Origin: Thraustochytrium sp. TN22
Lineage: Eukaryota > Sar > Bigyra > Thraustochytrida > Thraustochytriidae
Assembly: GCA_013306675.1 (NCBI GenBank)
Contig: JABLUY010000141.1
Span: 1 to 64,000 of the forward strand
Direction of reading: 5' to 3'
Length of the DNA: 64,000 bases
The notes below the pieces were generated by a model. The model was not told the origin of the DNA. It saw only the letters and a program-made list of their open reading frames with translations, and did no database searches. Shown here piece after piece: positions 40,265 through 49,360 of the stretch. Position 1 is the stretch's first letter; every line of letters starts with the position of its first letter. The position numbers were made by a program, and so were the translations under genes.

Positions 40265-40745
40265 GTCGCGCCGCCTCGCGCCGTGCCGCGCCGCGCCAAG
40301 CCGTGTCGCGCCGCGACGCGCCGCGACGCGCCAAGTCGCGCCAAGCCGCGCCGCGCCAAGCCGCGCCAAGCCCCTCGCCGCGCGCGGGCGCCCCACGGTG
40401 CGTGCCTCGGTTCCTGGTCTGCCGGCGCGTTGTTGCAGGAGGACCTTGACGACGACGAGGACGACGATTTTAACGATGGCGAGCACGCCGCGGGCGACTC
40501 GGCGCGGCCGCCGACCGATCCCCTGCAGCCACAAGCAGCGCCTGCGACTCGGCTCGGACTCGGACGCGCTCGCCACGAGTTGCCAGGTCGCAGGCAGGCA
40601 GTCAGGCAGGCAGACAGGTGCAGGCACCCGGTTCAAGCCAAGGCGCTCCAGAGTCCAGCCGCCGGGCGCTCGGGACAGCTACGGGCACGAGGACGAGGAT
40701 GGGGACGTGCAGCAGCTCTGTGAGGACGAGGAGTCCGGGGCCTAA
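40263..40745 (+). CDS. Possible small acidic protein, start overlapping the LRR gene start
   Basis: A tentative three-exon model (40263-40397, 40439-40586, 40624-40745) gives 134 residues: an Arg/Ala-rich start from the CGCGCCAAG repeat, then LDDDEDDDFNDGEHAAGDS, and finally DSYGHEDEDGDVQQLCEDEE. The implied introns are only 41 and 37 nt, shorter than any other intron in the window (66 nt or more), so the model may be wrong. The acidic parts look translated rather than random. The plus ATG overlaps the minus-strand LRR ATG (palindromic CATG). The stop TAA at 40743-40745 is formed by the edge of the adjacent MITE-like element. Confidence 0.3.
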   Translation: MSRRLAPCRAAPSRVAPRRAATRQVAPSRAAPSRAKPLAARGRPTVRASVPGLPARCCRRTLTTTRTTILTMASTPRATRRGRRPIPCSHKQRLRLGSDSDALATSCQVAGRQSGRQTGAGTRFKPRRSRVQPPGARDSYGHEDEDGDVQQLCEDEESGA

Positions 40746-41147
40746 CGTAGAATCGCGATAAGTGTACCGGTTGGTTTCCAAAAATCGCTGAGCACGAAGG
40801 ATTGATCGGATAGCCTTCAGACTTGGTGCACCACTTCGTCTCGGGCTCTAGTTGCACCCAAAAATGCTGGATTGCACCTCGTTAGCCTTCTTGGTCTTTG
40901 ATTCACCCTCTATTTGATGACCCGCCCGGCCAGCTCGGGGAGGGTCGATCGCCAAAAGTGTACTGCCATGTAAATCTTCGTCTTTTTTTTTCCTTGGTTA
41001 CGCGTAACGACCGTTACTTAAACCCCCCGTCGACCCATGTCTTACTTACATAGAGCCTTCGGGTTGATAACATAGACGCAATATGGCTGGCCAGGCCGGT
41101 TTCCGGAATTATTTTCGTGGCGAAACACTTATCGCGACTCTACGTTA
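40743..41147. mobile_element. MITE-like non-autonomous DNA transposon with 21-bp TIRs
   Basis: Terminal inverted repeats at 40745-40765 and 41125-41145 match at 20 of 21 positions; the shared part reads TCGCGATAAGTGT inward from ACGTAGA. Both ends are flanked by TA (40743-40744 and 41146-41147), as expected of a TA target duplication (Tc1/mariner-like). The 401-bp interior is AT-richer than its surroundings and has no coding frame. The closely matched TIRs suggest a fairly young insertion. Confidence 0.82.
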
Positions 41148-42400
41148 TCACTACTAGGCTACTGTAGTACACGTTGCTGCTGGCTGGGGTGTGCGATCGA
41201 ATGCCATGCACTCGTCGGACAGGAGAGGGCGGAGGAAGTTCACGCGCTCTGGCTGCACGTTCGTGAGCATGTCATGTTGGTGCGATCGCAGCCTTCCTTC
41301 TGACAAGACAAGACTTGCGCAGGCCTCCGCGGGCCTCGGCCCTCGGCAGCGAAGCGACCGCGACGACAGGCAGGCTCTGTGTCGCCCACCAGCCAGGCCC
41401 CGCCTGCCAGAGCAGCGGGCGTCCTGCCGCCTCTGGCAGTGGCAGTGGGCCGCGGCCGCGGCGGCGCTCCGTCAGTCAGCCTTGACATTCGCTCCGCCGC
41501 ACCCGGCGTCCGAGTCACGTCGACGGTCGACCGTCCGAATCATCCGTCCGTGGCCGCGCAGGCTGGCGCAGCAGAGCAGAGCAGGTACGCAGCCAAGCCA
41601 CTGATGTGAGAGCGCCGTGGCCGGCCCACGAAGCTACGTTCGTGCGTGGCACTGCATGCCATGCCACGCAGAGCTTGCTTGCTGTGCACCCACGCGTCGC
41701 GGCAGCCTGAGTCCGCGTGCTCTGCTCTGCTCTGCTCTGCCCTGCCCTGCCCAGGCTGCCCTGCTCTTCTGTGTTTCGGGAGGAAGGCAGCCTGGGGAGG
41801 CTTCCGCAGCGCGCTGCTTCGCGCCGCCCGCCACCGCCTCGCTCACGCACGCAGCGCGCTGCTCGCGGCGCGCCCTGGCGTGCGTGCGTGCGAGCAGTCT
41901 CAGCCGCCGCGCTTCCGAGGCGCCGGGGGCGCGGCGGGCGAGCCTCGGCGAGGCGCGCAGAGCGCGCAGCGCGCGGCGAGCAGGGCGCCCCGGCCGACCG
42001 GCGCCCGCGGCGGAGGCAAGCCAGCCGTGGCCGCGCGCGAAAGCGGTCTGCGGCGGAGGACCCGGGCGGCGAGGGCGAGGGCGGCGGCGCTTGGCGCGCG
42101 TGTCCGGGAGCGAATTTCGAATTTCTTGCTTTCTCGCTTTCGTTGCTTGGAAAGCTGCTCTGCTCTGACAGACAGGGCGGCGACGCGCGTGCCAGCCAGG
42201 CCCGGCTGCGCGGCGCGCGCGGCAGAGCGGCAGGGCGGCGCGCGGCGGAGCGGCGGCGCGCGCGGGCCAGCGGCGGAGCGGCGCGGCGACGCCGAGCGGC
42301 GCGGCGGCGCGAGGCCCGGCCGGCGCGCAGGCGGCGGCGGCGGCGGCAGCGAGGGTGGCGGCGGCCTCGGGGGCGCGTGCACAAGGAGGAGGCCGGCGGG
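41148..42400. other. Spacer upstream of the NIPA gene
   Basis: These 1.25 kb hold no convincing gene. TCTGC/CCTGC repeats lie at 41718-41750, and the last 250 bp are GCGGC-rich leader. Open frames run into the NIPA frame from 41717 but encode only Arg/Ala low complexity. Confidence 0.5.
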
Positions 42401-43636
42401 ATGAGCGACCTGTTCGCGCTCAACTGCGAGACGACGGACGATGACGGCGAGTCGGCGTCGGCGTTCAGCGACCTGCCGCTGCTGTGGCTGGTCGGCATGG
42501 CGTGCAGCGTGCTGTCGAGCGTGGCGACGGCGCTCGGCACGATCCTGCAGAAGAAGGCGCACATGATTCAGGAGGCCCTGCCGGACGAGGAGAAGAGCCC
42601 GGAGATCATCGGCATTGTGCTGAACAGGTACTGGCTGTTCGCGCTGCTCATCATGGCGATCATCCCGCTGCCGTTCGACTTCGCGGCCTTCGCGCTGGCG
42701 CCGCAGAGCCTGGTGGTGACCATGACTGGCCTCACCATCGTGCTCACCCAGTTCTTCGCGCCCGCGCTGCTGGGCGAGAAGCTCACGCGCGTAGAGATCA
42801 CCGGCACGGGTATCATTCTGGTGGGCGTGGTCATCACCTCCGTCACGGCGGGTGGCAACCCGGATGACTTAACTGTCTGCGACCTCGTGTCGCGCTACGG
42901 CGATTCGGACGTCCTGGCCACCGCCTTCGTGGTGATCGCGCTCATCGGCGCCAGCCTCTGGCTTATTCATTCGGGCAAGGCGCCCGAGTCGCTCGAGCCG
43001 CTGCGGCCCGAGTTTTACGCCTTCGCGGCTGGCGGCCTCGGCGGCCTCATGCAGATCGCCTTCAAGGCCACCGGCGAGCTCGTCCGAGGGATCTTTGGCG
43101 GAGCGCAGGCCGGCACGTGGCAGACCATGTGGCCCTACCTCCACATTATCGCCATTGCCATTTTGGCCATTGGCATGATCAGCTACATCAACCGCGGGCT
43201 CCAGGCCTACGACGCGGTGCTTTTCACGCCTCTCTATTTCACCAACCTCATTGTCGTCAGCTCGACGCTCGGCCTCATCTATTACCGAGAGTACGCCAAC
43301 TTTGAGGTCTGGCAGTCCGTGCTCTACCCCATTGGCGTCACTATTGTCTGTGGCGGCATCCTCTTCATGACGCTGCGCGGCGTCGACCTCGAAAAGGTCC
43401 GCGCGCGCGTCGCGCGCCTCAAGCGTTCCAAGGCCAACCGCAGGTCCATGCAACTCCAAGCTCAGGAGCAGGGCCTCGGCGGCAGCCACCGCTCGCTCGC
43501 CTCGCTCGCGCGTGCCGCCTCCACGCGCTTCCCCACCAGCCCGCTCTCCTCCATGAAGCTTAGTTTCAAGGGCTCGCCACCCCGCGACGACGACCTCGAG
43601 CTCGCACCCGCCTCTCCAGACGATGATCACCAGTGA
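42401..43636 (+). CDS. NIPA-family magnesium transporter
   Basis: The protein has 411 residues from ATG 42401 (MSDLFALNCETTDD), preceded by AGGAGGCCGGCGGG. About nine membrane helices are visible. Family marks: GTILQKKAH in helix 1, the WLFALLIMAI and FAAFALAPQSLVVTM segments, LGEKLTRVEITGTGIILVG, INRGLQAYDAVLFTPLYF and the closing IYYREYANFE helix. NIPA proteins carry Mg2+ across plasma and endosomal membranes. The cytosolic C-terminus (about 340-411) is basic then Ser-rich and acidic. The core matches the family along its whole length. Confidence 0.93.
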   Translation: MSDLFALNCETTDDDGESASAFSDLPLLWLVGMACSVLSSVATALGTILQKKAHMIQEALPDEEKSPEIIGIVLNRYWLFALLIMAIIPLPFDFAAFALAPQSLVVTMTGLTIVLTQFFAPALLGEKLTRVEITGTGIILVGVVITSVTAGGNPDDLTVCDLVSRYGDSDVLATAFVVIALIGASLWLIHSGKAPESLEPLRPEFYAFAAGGLGGLMQIAFKATGELVRGIFGGAQAGTWQTMWPYLHIIAIAILAIGMISYINRGLQAYDAVLFTPLYFTNLIVVSSTLGLIYYREYANFEVWQSVLYPIGVTIVCGGILFMTLRGVDLEKVRARVARLKRSKANRRSMQLQAQEQGLGGSHRSLASLARAASTRFPTSPLSSMKLSFKGSPPRDDDLELAPASPDDDHQ

Positions 43637-44670
43637 GTATGTGGTGCGGTGCGGCCTGTCGCCGCACCTTGTCGCGCCGGGCTGGGCTGAGCTGCCCTCG
43701 AGCTGGGACTGGCGCCTGCGCAGCCCTGCTGCGCTTGCTGCGTCTCAGCTCCCAATTCTGTTGTGCGTGCTGCCGGCCTGTGATAGCCTATTCCATGTAG
43801 CAACTAGTCTCCGTGTGTGTGTTTGTCTGTGTGTAGCTTTTCGTGCTGAGGTAACTTAGCCTCGAGCCAACAAGACGATCTGTGTCAACAAGCGTAGCTT
43901 CTTCGCTTTCGAAAGAGGCTTACGAGTCAACGTCTGAACGACACAGGAGTGGTGCAACGTGTGAGCTCGCTTGCTCGCCTCTGCTTGCCTCCTCATGAGC
44001 TGGTGTTTACAACACGTATTCTTTACTTGCTTGCCACGCGTGCCCTTGCGTTGGATCAATTCACCTTGCCTTTGCAATCGAATGAGCCAAGCAATGCGCG
44101 GGCTCATGTCCTCGCGGGCTCATGGGCCCTGTCCTCGCGGGCTCATGTCCTCGCCAACGGACAGGTAAAAACGGCACTAGCCTACGCGGGATCGATTCTT
44201 TGCCCGCTCTGCTGGTCGTTGCACGAGCTCGTGGGCTCTCGGACACGAGGAGCTTCCCCTCACCCGATCACAAATCGCCGACCACCACCACAACCTTGCG
44301 GTCCACTCCGACGTGTGGCCGACGACGTGCCGCCTCGAAGAAGGAAAGTCTCGCTACGCAGCTCAGGCTGTGAATCATCCCTCAAACACAGGCTCGAATC
44401 CTTTCTGTACGGCCGGCCACGCCCTTCAAGTTCTCAGGCTCCGGCCAGGCACCTGACTGCACGTCACGGTCGCGCGCACGGTCAGGCCACCGAGCTCGGG
44501 CCCGGCCTCCGACCCGGAGTCGAGCGGCTGCACCTTGAAGAAAGGCTTGAACTTGACTGTGACCACAACGGGCCGGTTCGCAGGGTTCGGTCGCGGTCGT
44601 GGCAAGCCCGGCCCGCGTCGGCCTCGGCGCAGCCGCCAGACCGCGAGACGCTCGCGCGCGCTTTGGCGGC

Positions 44671-44701
<31 letters not shown>

Positions 44702-44777
44702 GCGGCGCAGCGAACCCGGACCTGCGGCCCGCGCCGCGGCGGACGCGGAGACCGAGGCGGCGCGGCCGGTTGGCGCC
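43637..44777. other. Spacer with 16-bp GCTCATGTCCTCGCGG repeats
   Basis: These 1.14 kb lie between NIPA and TMEM184. A short tandem repeat at 44101-44154 has three GCTCATG-containing copies separated by GTCCTCGCGG. The first 250 bp are NIPA 3' flank with (GT)n-like runs. The final 130 bp are GGC triplets leading into the TMEM184 start. No gene is seen. Confidence 0.5.
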
Positions 44778-46508
44778 ATGGCGACGGTGAGCCCGACCGC
44801 GGCGCCGACGACGACGGCGGCGCCGAGCGAGGCGCCAACGACGGCGGCACCGACGCTGTCGGCGGTGGCGGTGGACATGGCGGAGTTCGTGGACAGCGAG
44901 TTCGCGATCTTCCTGGCGCTCATCTGCTCGCTGCTGGCCATCTGGATCTCGCTGTACAACATCTTCCGGCACCTGGTCAACTACAAGGAGCCGCTCTTGC
45001 AAAAGAACATCATCCGCATTCTCTTCATGGTGACCTTTTACGCGGCCTTCTCCTTCCTCTCGCTCAGCTTCCCGTCGGCGCAGCTGTACCTGGACTCGAT
45101 CCGCGACATCTACGAGGCCTTTGTGGTGTACTGCTTCTTGAACCTGATGCTCATCTACTGCGGCGGCGAGAACGCCTGCCTGTCGGTCATCATGCAGGAC
45201 CCGGGAGCCATCTCGCACGTCTTTCCGCTCAACTTGTGCCTGCCGCACATGGCGCTCAACGCTCGCTTCCTGCGGCTCTGCAAGCAGTGGACGCTGCAGT
45301 TCGTCATCATCAAGCCCATCATGGCCATCCTCAACCTCATCGTGCTCTCGTCGGACGAGCTGGACAACGGAGCCTGGGGCATCATCGAGGCCATCGTTTA
45401 CAACATCTCCTACACGGCGGCGCTGTACGCGCTCGTGCTCTTCTACAAGGCCACGCACGCGCACCCGGGGCTCAAGAGCCAGTACCCAGTGCTCAAGTTC
45501 GTCTCCGTGAAGCTCGTGGTCTTCGCCACCTACTACCAGAGCTTTTTGGTCTCGGTCATCCCGGACGTCCCGGAGGAGACGCTCTACTCCTTCAACAGCT
45601 TCTTGCTCTGCTGCGAGATGGTGGGCTTTGCCATCATGCAGTTCTGGGCTTTTCACTACGGCGAGTTCACCGAGTCAGGCTCCTCCAAGCGTGCGCACAT
45701 TGCCTCGCGTCACGACAGCGCCTTCGACTCGATTGGCATCGACATGCCCACACGCAACGGCGACGGCGGGAACGGGGCTGGCGCCGCTGGGACCGGAGCC
45801 GGCGCCGCTGGCGCCGATCGCGACACCGCGCTGCACAACGCGCGCAAGGTGATCGACATGAAGGACGTCGCCTCCGACGCATACATCAACTTTAGCAACA
45901 AGTACGGCAACCACGTGCTGCTGGAAACCTCCTCGGGCCACGCCGGCGGCACCGCCGTCATGTATGACGACGATGACGACGACGCAGGCAAGGTAGGGGT
46001 CACGCACGACAACTCCAGCCCCTCGCGCTTCGGTCTGGGACGCCTCGGCACGACCATGCGCTCGCTCGCCACGGGTGGCAGGCTGCGCGGCGCGGACGAG
46101 GACCACAGCGAGGAGATTGCCACCAACCCGTTCGAGACAGGCTTGACGCACGCCGCCGCCGCCTCGCCCACGCCGCCGCCACCTGCGGTCGGCACCCAGG
46201 GCGGCGCGCAGGGGTTTGGGCTCCCGGCGCTCGCTTCGCCATCCTCCTCGGATCGCGACGCCTTCTCGCCCGGCATGACCGACAATCCCTTCGACCAGGA
46301 CTTCCAGCAGGCCCAGCAGCAGCAGCAGCAGCAGCAGACCTCCTCGCTGGGCGCCGCCGGCGCGGCGGCTGCGGCCGGCGGCAGCGCCGACAGTGCCTGG
46401 ACTGCTGACTTCTCCGACCCGGCGCCGGGCGCCAAGTCCAAGAAGTCCAAGAAGAAGAAGCAACAACAGCAGCAGTCGTCCGACTTTGAGCAGCTCGACC
46501 TCACCTGA
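44778..46508 (+). CDS. TMEM184/organic solute transporter alpha family protein
   Basis: The protein has 576 residues from ATG 44778 (MATVSPTAAPTTT). A Thr/Ala/Pro ectodomain (1-35) precedes seven membrane helices to about residue 290. Landmarks: ISLYNIFRHLVNYKEPLLQK, IRILFMVTFYAAFSFLS, the YEAFVVYCFLNLMLIYCGGE block, KQWTLQFVIIKP, and KFVSVKLVVFATYYQSF, all classic DUF300. The cytosolic tail (290-576) is Gly/Ala/Asp/Gln-rich and carries two NPF tripeptides (ATNPFET, TDNPFDQ), ligands for EH domains in endocytosis, and a Lys-rich end. Homologues act in solute transport or endosomal signalling; the substrate is unknown. Confidence 0.9.
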   Translation: MATVSPTAAPTTTAAPSEAPTTAAPTLSAVAVDMAEFVDSEFAIFLALICSLLAIWISLYNIFRHLVNYKEPLLQKNIIRILFMVTFYAAFSFLSLSFPSAQLYLDSIRDIYEAFVVYCFLNLMLIYCGGENACLSVIMQDPGAISHVFPLNLCLPHMALNARFLRLCKQWTLQFVIIKPIMAILNLIVLSSDELDNGAWGIIEAIVYNISYTAALYALVLFYKATHAHPGLKSQYPVLKFVSVKLVVFATYYQSFLVSVIPDVPEETLYSFNSFLLCCEMVGFAIMQFWAFHYGEFTESGSSKRAHIASRHDSAFDSIGIDMPTRNGDGGNGAGAAGTGAGAAGADRDTALHNARKVIDMKDVASDAYINFSNKYGNHVLLETSSGHAGGTAVMYDDDDDDAGKVGVTHDNSSPSRFGLGRLGTTMRSLATGGRLRGADEDHSEEIATNPFETGLTHAAAASPTPPPPAVGTQGGAQGFGLPALASPSSSDRDAFSPGMTDNPFDQDFQQAQQQQQQQQTSSLGAAGAAAAAGGSADSAWTADFSDPAPGAKSKKSKKKKQQQQQSSDFEQLDLT

Positions 46509-46666
46509 CTGTGAATGACCCCCCATGAGCCTTCAAGCCGCCATCATCAACGTTTGGTCTTGGTAACCCAAGCCACCAGCAGCGAATGGATGAGAAACGG
46601 CACGCGTGACATAAGCTTTCTTTTCAGAAATATCGTGGTACCCTGTTCCGCTCGTCTTACAGTCAG

Positions 46667-47626
46667 TTAGTTCATCGCGGTCCGCGTGGCCTTGGCAAAG
46701 ATGGCGCGCAGTTCCTCGAAGAAGGCGTCTTCATTTGGACCGCCACGGCCCGGTCTCCGCGATGACGCCTCTGCCGCAGCGGCCGATCGCGGCCTGCCTG
46801 ACCGTACGAGCTGGCCTGGTCGCGGCGACGACGACACCACGCCGTCGCGACCGCAACCCAAACCACCGCCGCCGCTGCCGCCGTCGCCGCTCGCCACCAC
46901 CACCTCCGGCTTCTCGCGGTGGTTCCAATACATGCGTGAGGACAGCTTGCCGCCGGCGAGCGCCTCCAGCTCGCGCCACTGTGCCGTCGCCTCGGACCGC
47001 CACGCTGACGCCGTCGCCGGCCGCGCACTTCGCCTCGCCGAGGCCGGCCGAGTCGACATGCGCAGCTCGCGCCGCAGCGCGTCCATCGACTTGGCCTGCG
47101 TCGCAGCCACCTCGACCTGCGCCCTCGGCCTCGTCCCGCGCGGCCGCGCAAGCTTGCTCGTCGCGGCCAGACCGCTGGGCTCTCGGAGCGCGCGCTCGGC
47201 CTGCCGCAAGAATGCGTCCAGGTCCCCTTCAGCTCCCTCTGTGCGCCGCCGCGCCGTCGACGGCCGCGTTGGGCGGCGCGGCGGCGGCGCCTGCGCCGCA
47301 GCGACTGCGCTTGGTCGTGACGCCGAGCTGGCCCTTGAGGTCGTCGAGGCCGGCCGCCTCCGCTGCGGCCCGGCGGTCGCTGGGCGCGGGCGCGCCGCCG
47401 CGGGCCGCTCTTGCGCGGCCGCGGGGCCCTGTATCGGCCTCCTGCGCGCGGTGCTCGGCCGCGCCCGCTTGGCGCCGGCCGCGGGCCTCGCCGGCGCGTA
47501 GTCCTTGAGCGCGCCCGGGTGCTCGTCCTCGTGGCGTTCGTCCTGCGCGAGCCGGCCCGGCCAGAACGCGCGCCGCAGCGCCGCCAGATCCGCCTCCAGC
47601 GCCGCCGCGCCGCCCGCGCCGCTCAT
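46667..47626 (-). CDS. Basic low-complexity protein with RPSTARRR repeats
   Basis: The protein has 319 residues from ATG 47626 (MSGAGGAAALEADLAALRR). I do not recognise it. It is rich in Arg, Ala and Pro, with recurring RPSTARRR and RPASARR units, a layout common among microtubule-associated and flagellar proteins. A short helix (LDAFLRQAERALREP) and an ordered end (NEDAFFEELRAIFAKATR) are visible. It converges on TMEM184. The role is unknown. Confidence 0.6.
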   Translation of the reverse strand: MSGAGGAAALEADLAALRRAFWPGRLAQDERHEDEHPGALKDYAPARPAAGAKRARPSTARRRPIQGPAAAQERPAAARPRPATAGPQRRRPASTTSRASSASRPSAVAAAQAPPPRRPTRPSTARRRTEGAEGDLDAFLRQAERALREPSGLAATSKLARPRGTRPRAQVEVAATQAKSMDALRRELRMSTRPASARRSARPATASAWRSEATAQWRELEALAGGKLSSRMYWNHREKPEVVVASGDGGSGGGGLGCGRDGVVSSSPRPGQLVRSGRPRSAAAAEASSRRPGRGGPNEDAFFEELRAIFAKATRTAMN

Positions 47627-48083
47627 CGCGCCGGCCGGCGGCCCGGCCGAAGCCGAATTCCTGGTCCCTCGCGTCCCTGCCGAGCGCCGTCTCGCCGCTC
47701 GGTTCGGCCGGCCGCAGCACGTGCCAACGCGTGCCAACGGACACCCGGAGCACTTTCTTTTGTGGGATAGATCACTGACTCAAATGCAAGAAAAGAGAGC
47801 ACCAGCCATGCCGGCGGCGCGGGGCTCGCGAGCTTGCTCTCTTCAGGAGCTCCTCCTTAGAGCGCAGCGCAGAAAAGGGCGCAGGCGCTGGTGACGAACG
47901 CAGCGCTGTCGAAGGTGGCGGCAAAACCGAGCAGAGATGGACGCACATTCGCGATGGCCTAGCTAGCTAACTGGAAAAGCGCAGGGATGAACTGCTCCAA
48001 GCAGATCACGGACGACGCGCAATTCACAACAAAGGGAAAACGCTCGCCCAGCCTGAGCGCCTTCGCCTTGCCAAGCAAAAGGC
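47627..48083. other. Spacer between 47626 gene start and IMPACT stop
   Basis: These 457 bp contain the GGCCTAGCTAGCTAACTGG motif at 47956-47974. No gene is seen. Confidence 0.45.
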
Positions 48084-49037
48084 TCACCCAGCCTTGGCCT
48101 TGTCAGCCTTGTCCGCGGCGATGAATCCGCGGGCCATGAGGGCCTCGCGGGCAACGTTGTTGATGATCTTGAAGCGCGCCGGCCCAAGCTGAATGCCGCC
48201 GTACCAGCGGCTGACGACGACAATGACGTTGCGGGCGTCGACGATGTCGAGCAGGTGCGCGAGCTTGGAGCCGGCGGCGTTCTCGCCGTCGTCGTCGTTG
48301 TCGCAGATGAAGGCGCCGGGGCGGTCGGTGCGCTCGATACGGTAGGCGACCATGTTGTGCGTGGCGCGCAGAATCTTGCGGTCCTGCCTGAGCGTGCGCA
48401 GCACCTCGGCGGCCTGAGCGGCGCTTGTGACGGCCGCGACGTGGGCCTGGAAGCTCGACTTGCGCGAAGTGAAGGGTTCGCCGCTAAAGATGGCCACGCT
48501 GGGCTGCCTCGTGGCCCGGGCCGCGCGCGCCGCCGCATAGTCTTCCTCCTCTGCCTCGAGCTGGTGGCTGTGGTCCGCCTGGGCTTGGGCCTGGGTCCGG
48601 GCCTGGTCGTGCTGTGCGGCGGACGCTTGCGCGGGCGCGGGCGCCGGCGCCGGCGCAGGCGGGTCGGCGTGCGTCGGCAGCAGGCCGGCGTCCCTGAGGT
48701 CGTTGAGCTTCTCCCTGAGCATCTCCACCCACGTGAAGACGACAATCTCCCCGGGCACGAAGGCATCCAGCAGCTCCTGGTGCAGGTCGGCGACCTGGTC
48801 CGCGCGGGGCCAGTACTGCAGGCGCGCCACCGGCGGGTCGCGGCTCGGGTAGGCCGCCGGCAAGTCGACCCTGAGCGCCGCCGCGTGCAGGTGCTCCGGC
48901 ACCTCCTCTGCGGGTTGCAGGCGCACGGCGAGCGCGTCAGCGCCCGCCACCTGGAGCTCCTCCGCGTAGATCTCCCGCAGCGCCGCCAGCTCCTCCGCGC
49001 GCGCCGCCGCGTCGGCGGCCGCCTCGCCCTCCTCCAT
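48084..49037 (-). CDS. IMPACT/YIH1-like Gcn2 regulator (RWD plus UPF0029)
   Basis: The protein has 317 residues from ATG 49037, the usual IMPACT length. Residues 10-115 are an RWD domain (EELAALREIYAEELQV, RVDLPAAYPSRDPPVARLQY). A Pro/Ala/Gln linker follows (about 125-165). Residues 185-305 are the IMPACT domain with SFQAHVAAVTS, HNMVAYRI, DNDDDGENAAGSKLAHLLDI and the signature VSRWYGGIQLGPARF. The protein binds Gcn1 and so restrains Gcn2-driven eIF2alpha phosphorylation during amino-acid stress. Divergent from the PHD gene. Confidence 0.95.
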   Translation of the reverse strand: MEEGEAAADAAARAEELAALREIYAEELQVAGADALAVRLQPAEEVPEHLHAAALRVDLPAAYPSRDPPVARLQYWPRADQVADLHQELLDAFVPGEIVVFTWVEMLREKLNDLRDAGLLPTHADPPAPAPAPAPAQASAAQHDQARTQAQAQADHSHQLEAEEEDYAAARAARATRQPSVAIFSGEPFTSRKSSFQAHVAAVTSAAQAAEVLRTLRQDRKILRATHNMVAYRIERTDRPGAFICDNDDDGENAAGSKLAHLLDIVDARNVIVVVSRWYGGIQLGPARFKIINNVAREALMARGFIAADKADKAKAG

Positions 49038-49360
49038 GACCTGCCGCCGCCGCGCCGGCTGGCGGCGGGCGGCGGGCGGAAGCCGGAAGCCGGAAGCCGG
49101 AAGGCGGGCGGGTCTGCCGCGGCCTGCGCGGCCGCGCGCGTTGCGCGCCTGCCGGCCTGCCGGCCTGCCTGCCCGCCTGCCTGCCTGCCCGCCTGCCGCT
49201 GCTGCCGGCCTGCTGCCCGCCGCCTTCTCGCCTCCAGCTTAGCAGCAGCGCGCGGGCGGCGCGAGGGCGCGGCAATTCGGTTTGCCGCGCGGGCGCGGCG
49301 GCGCGGCGGGGCGCGGGCGCGGGCGCGGCGGCGCGGCGCGGCGGCGCGGCGCGGCGCGCG
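49038..49360. other. Divergent spacer, IMPACT and PHD gene
   Basis: These 323 bp contain CCGGAAG repeats at 49075-49105 and CCTGC repeats at 49150-49200, then pure GC triplets. No core promoter element is recognised. Confidence 0.45.
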
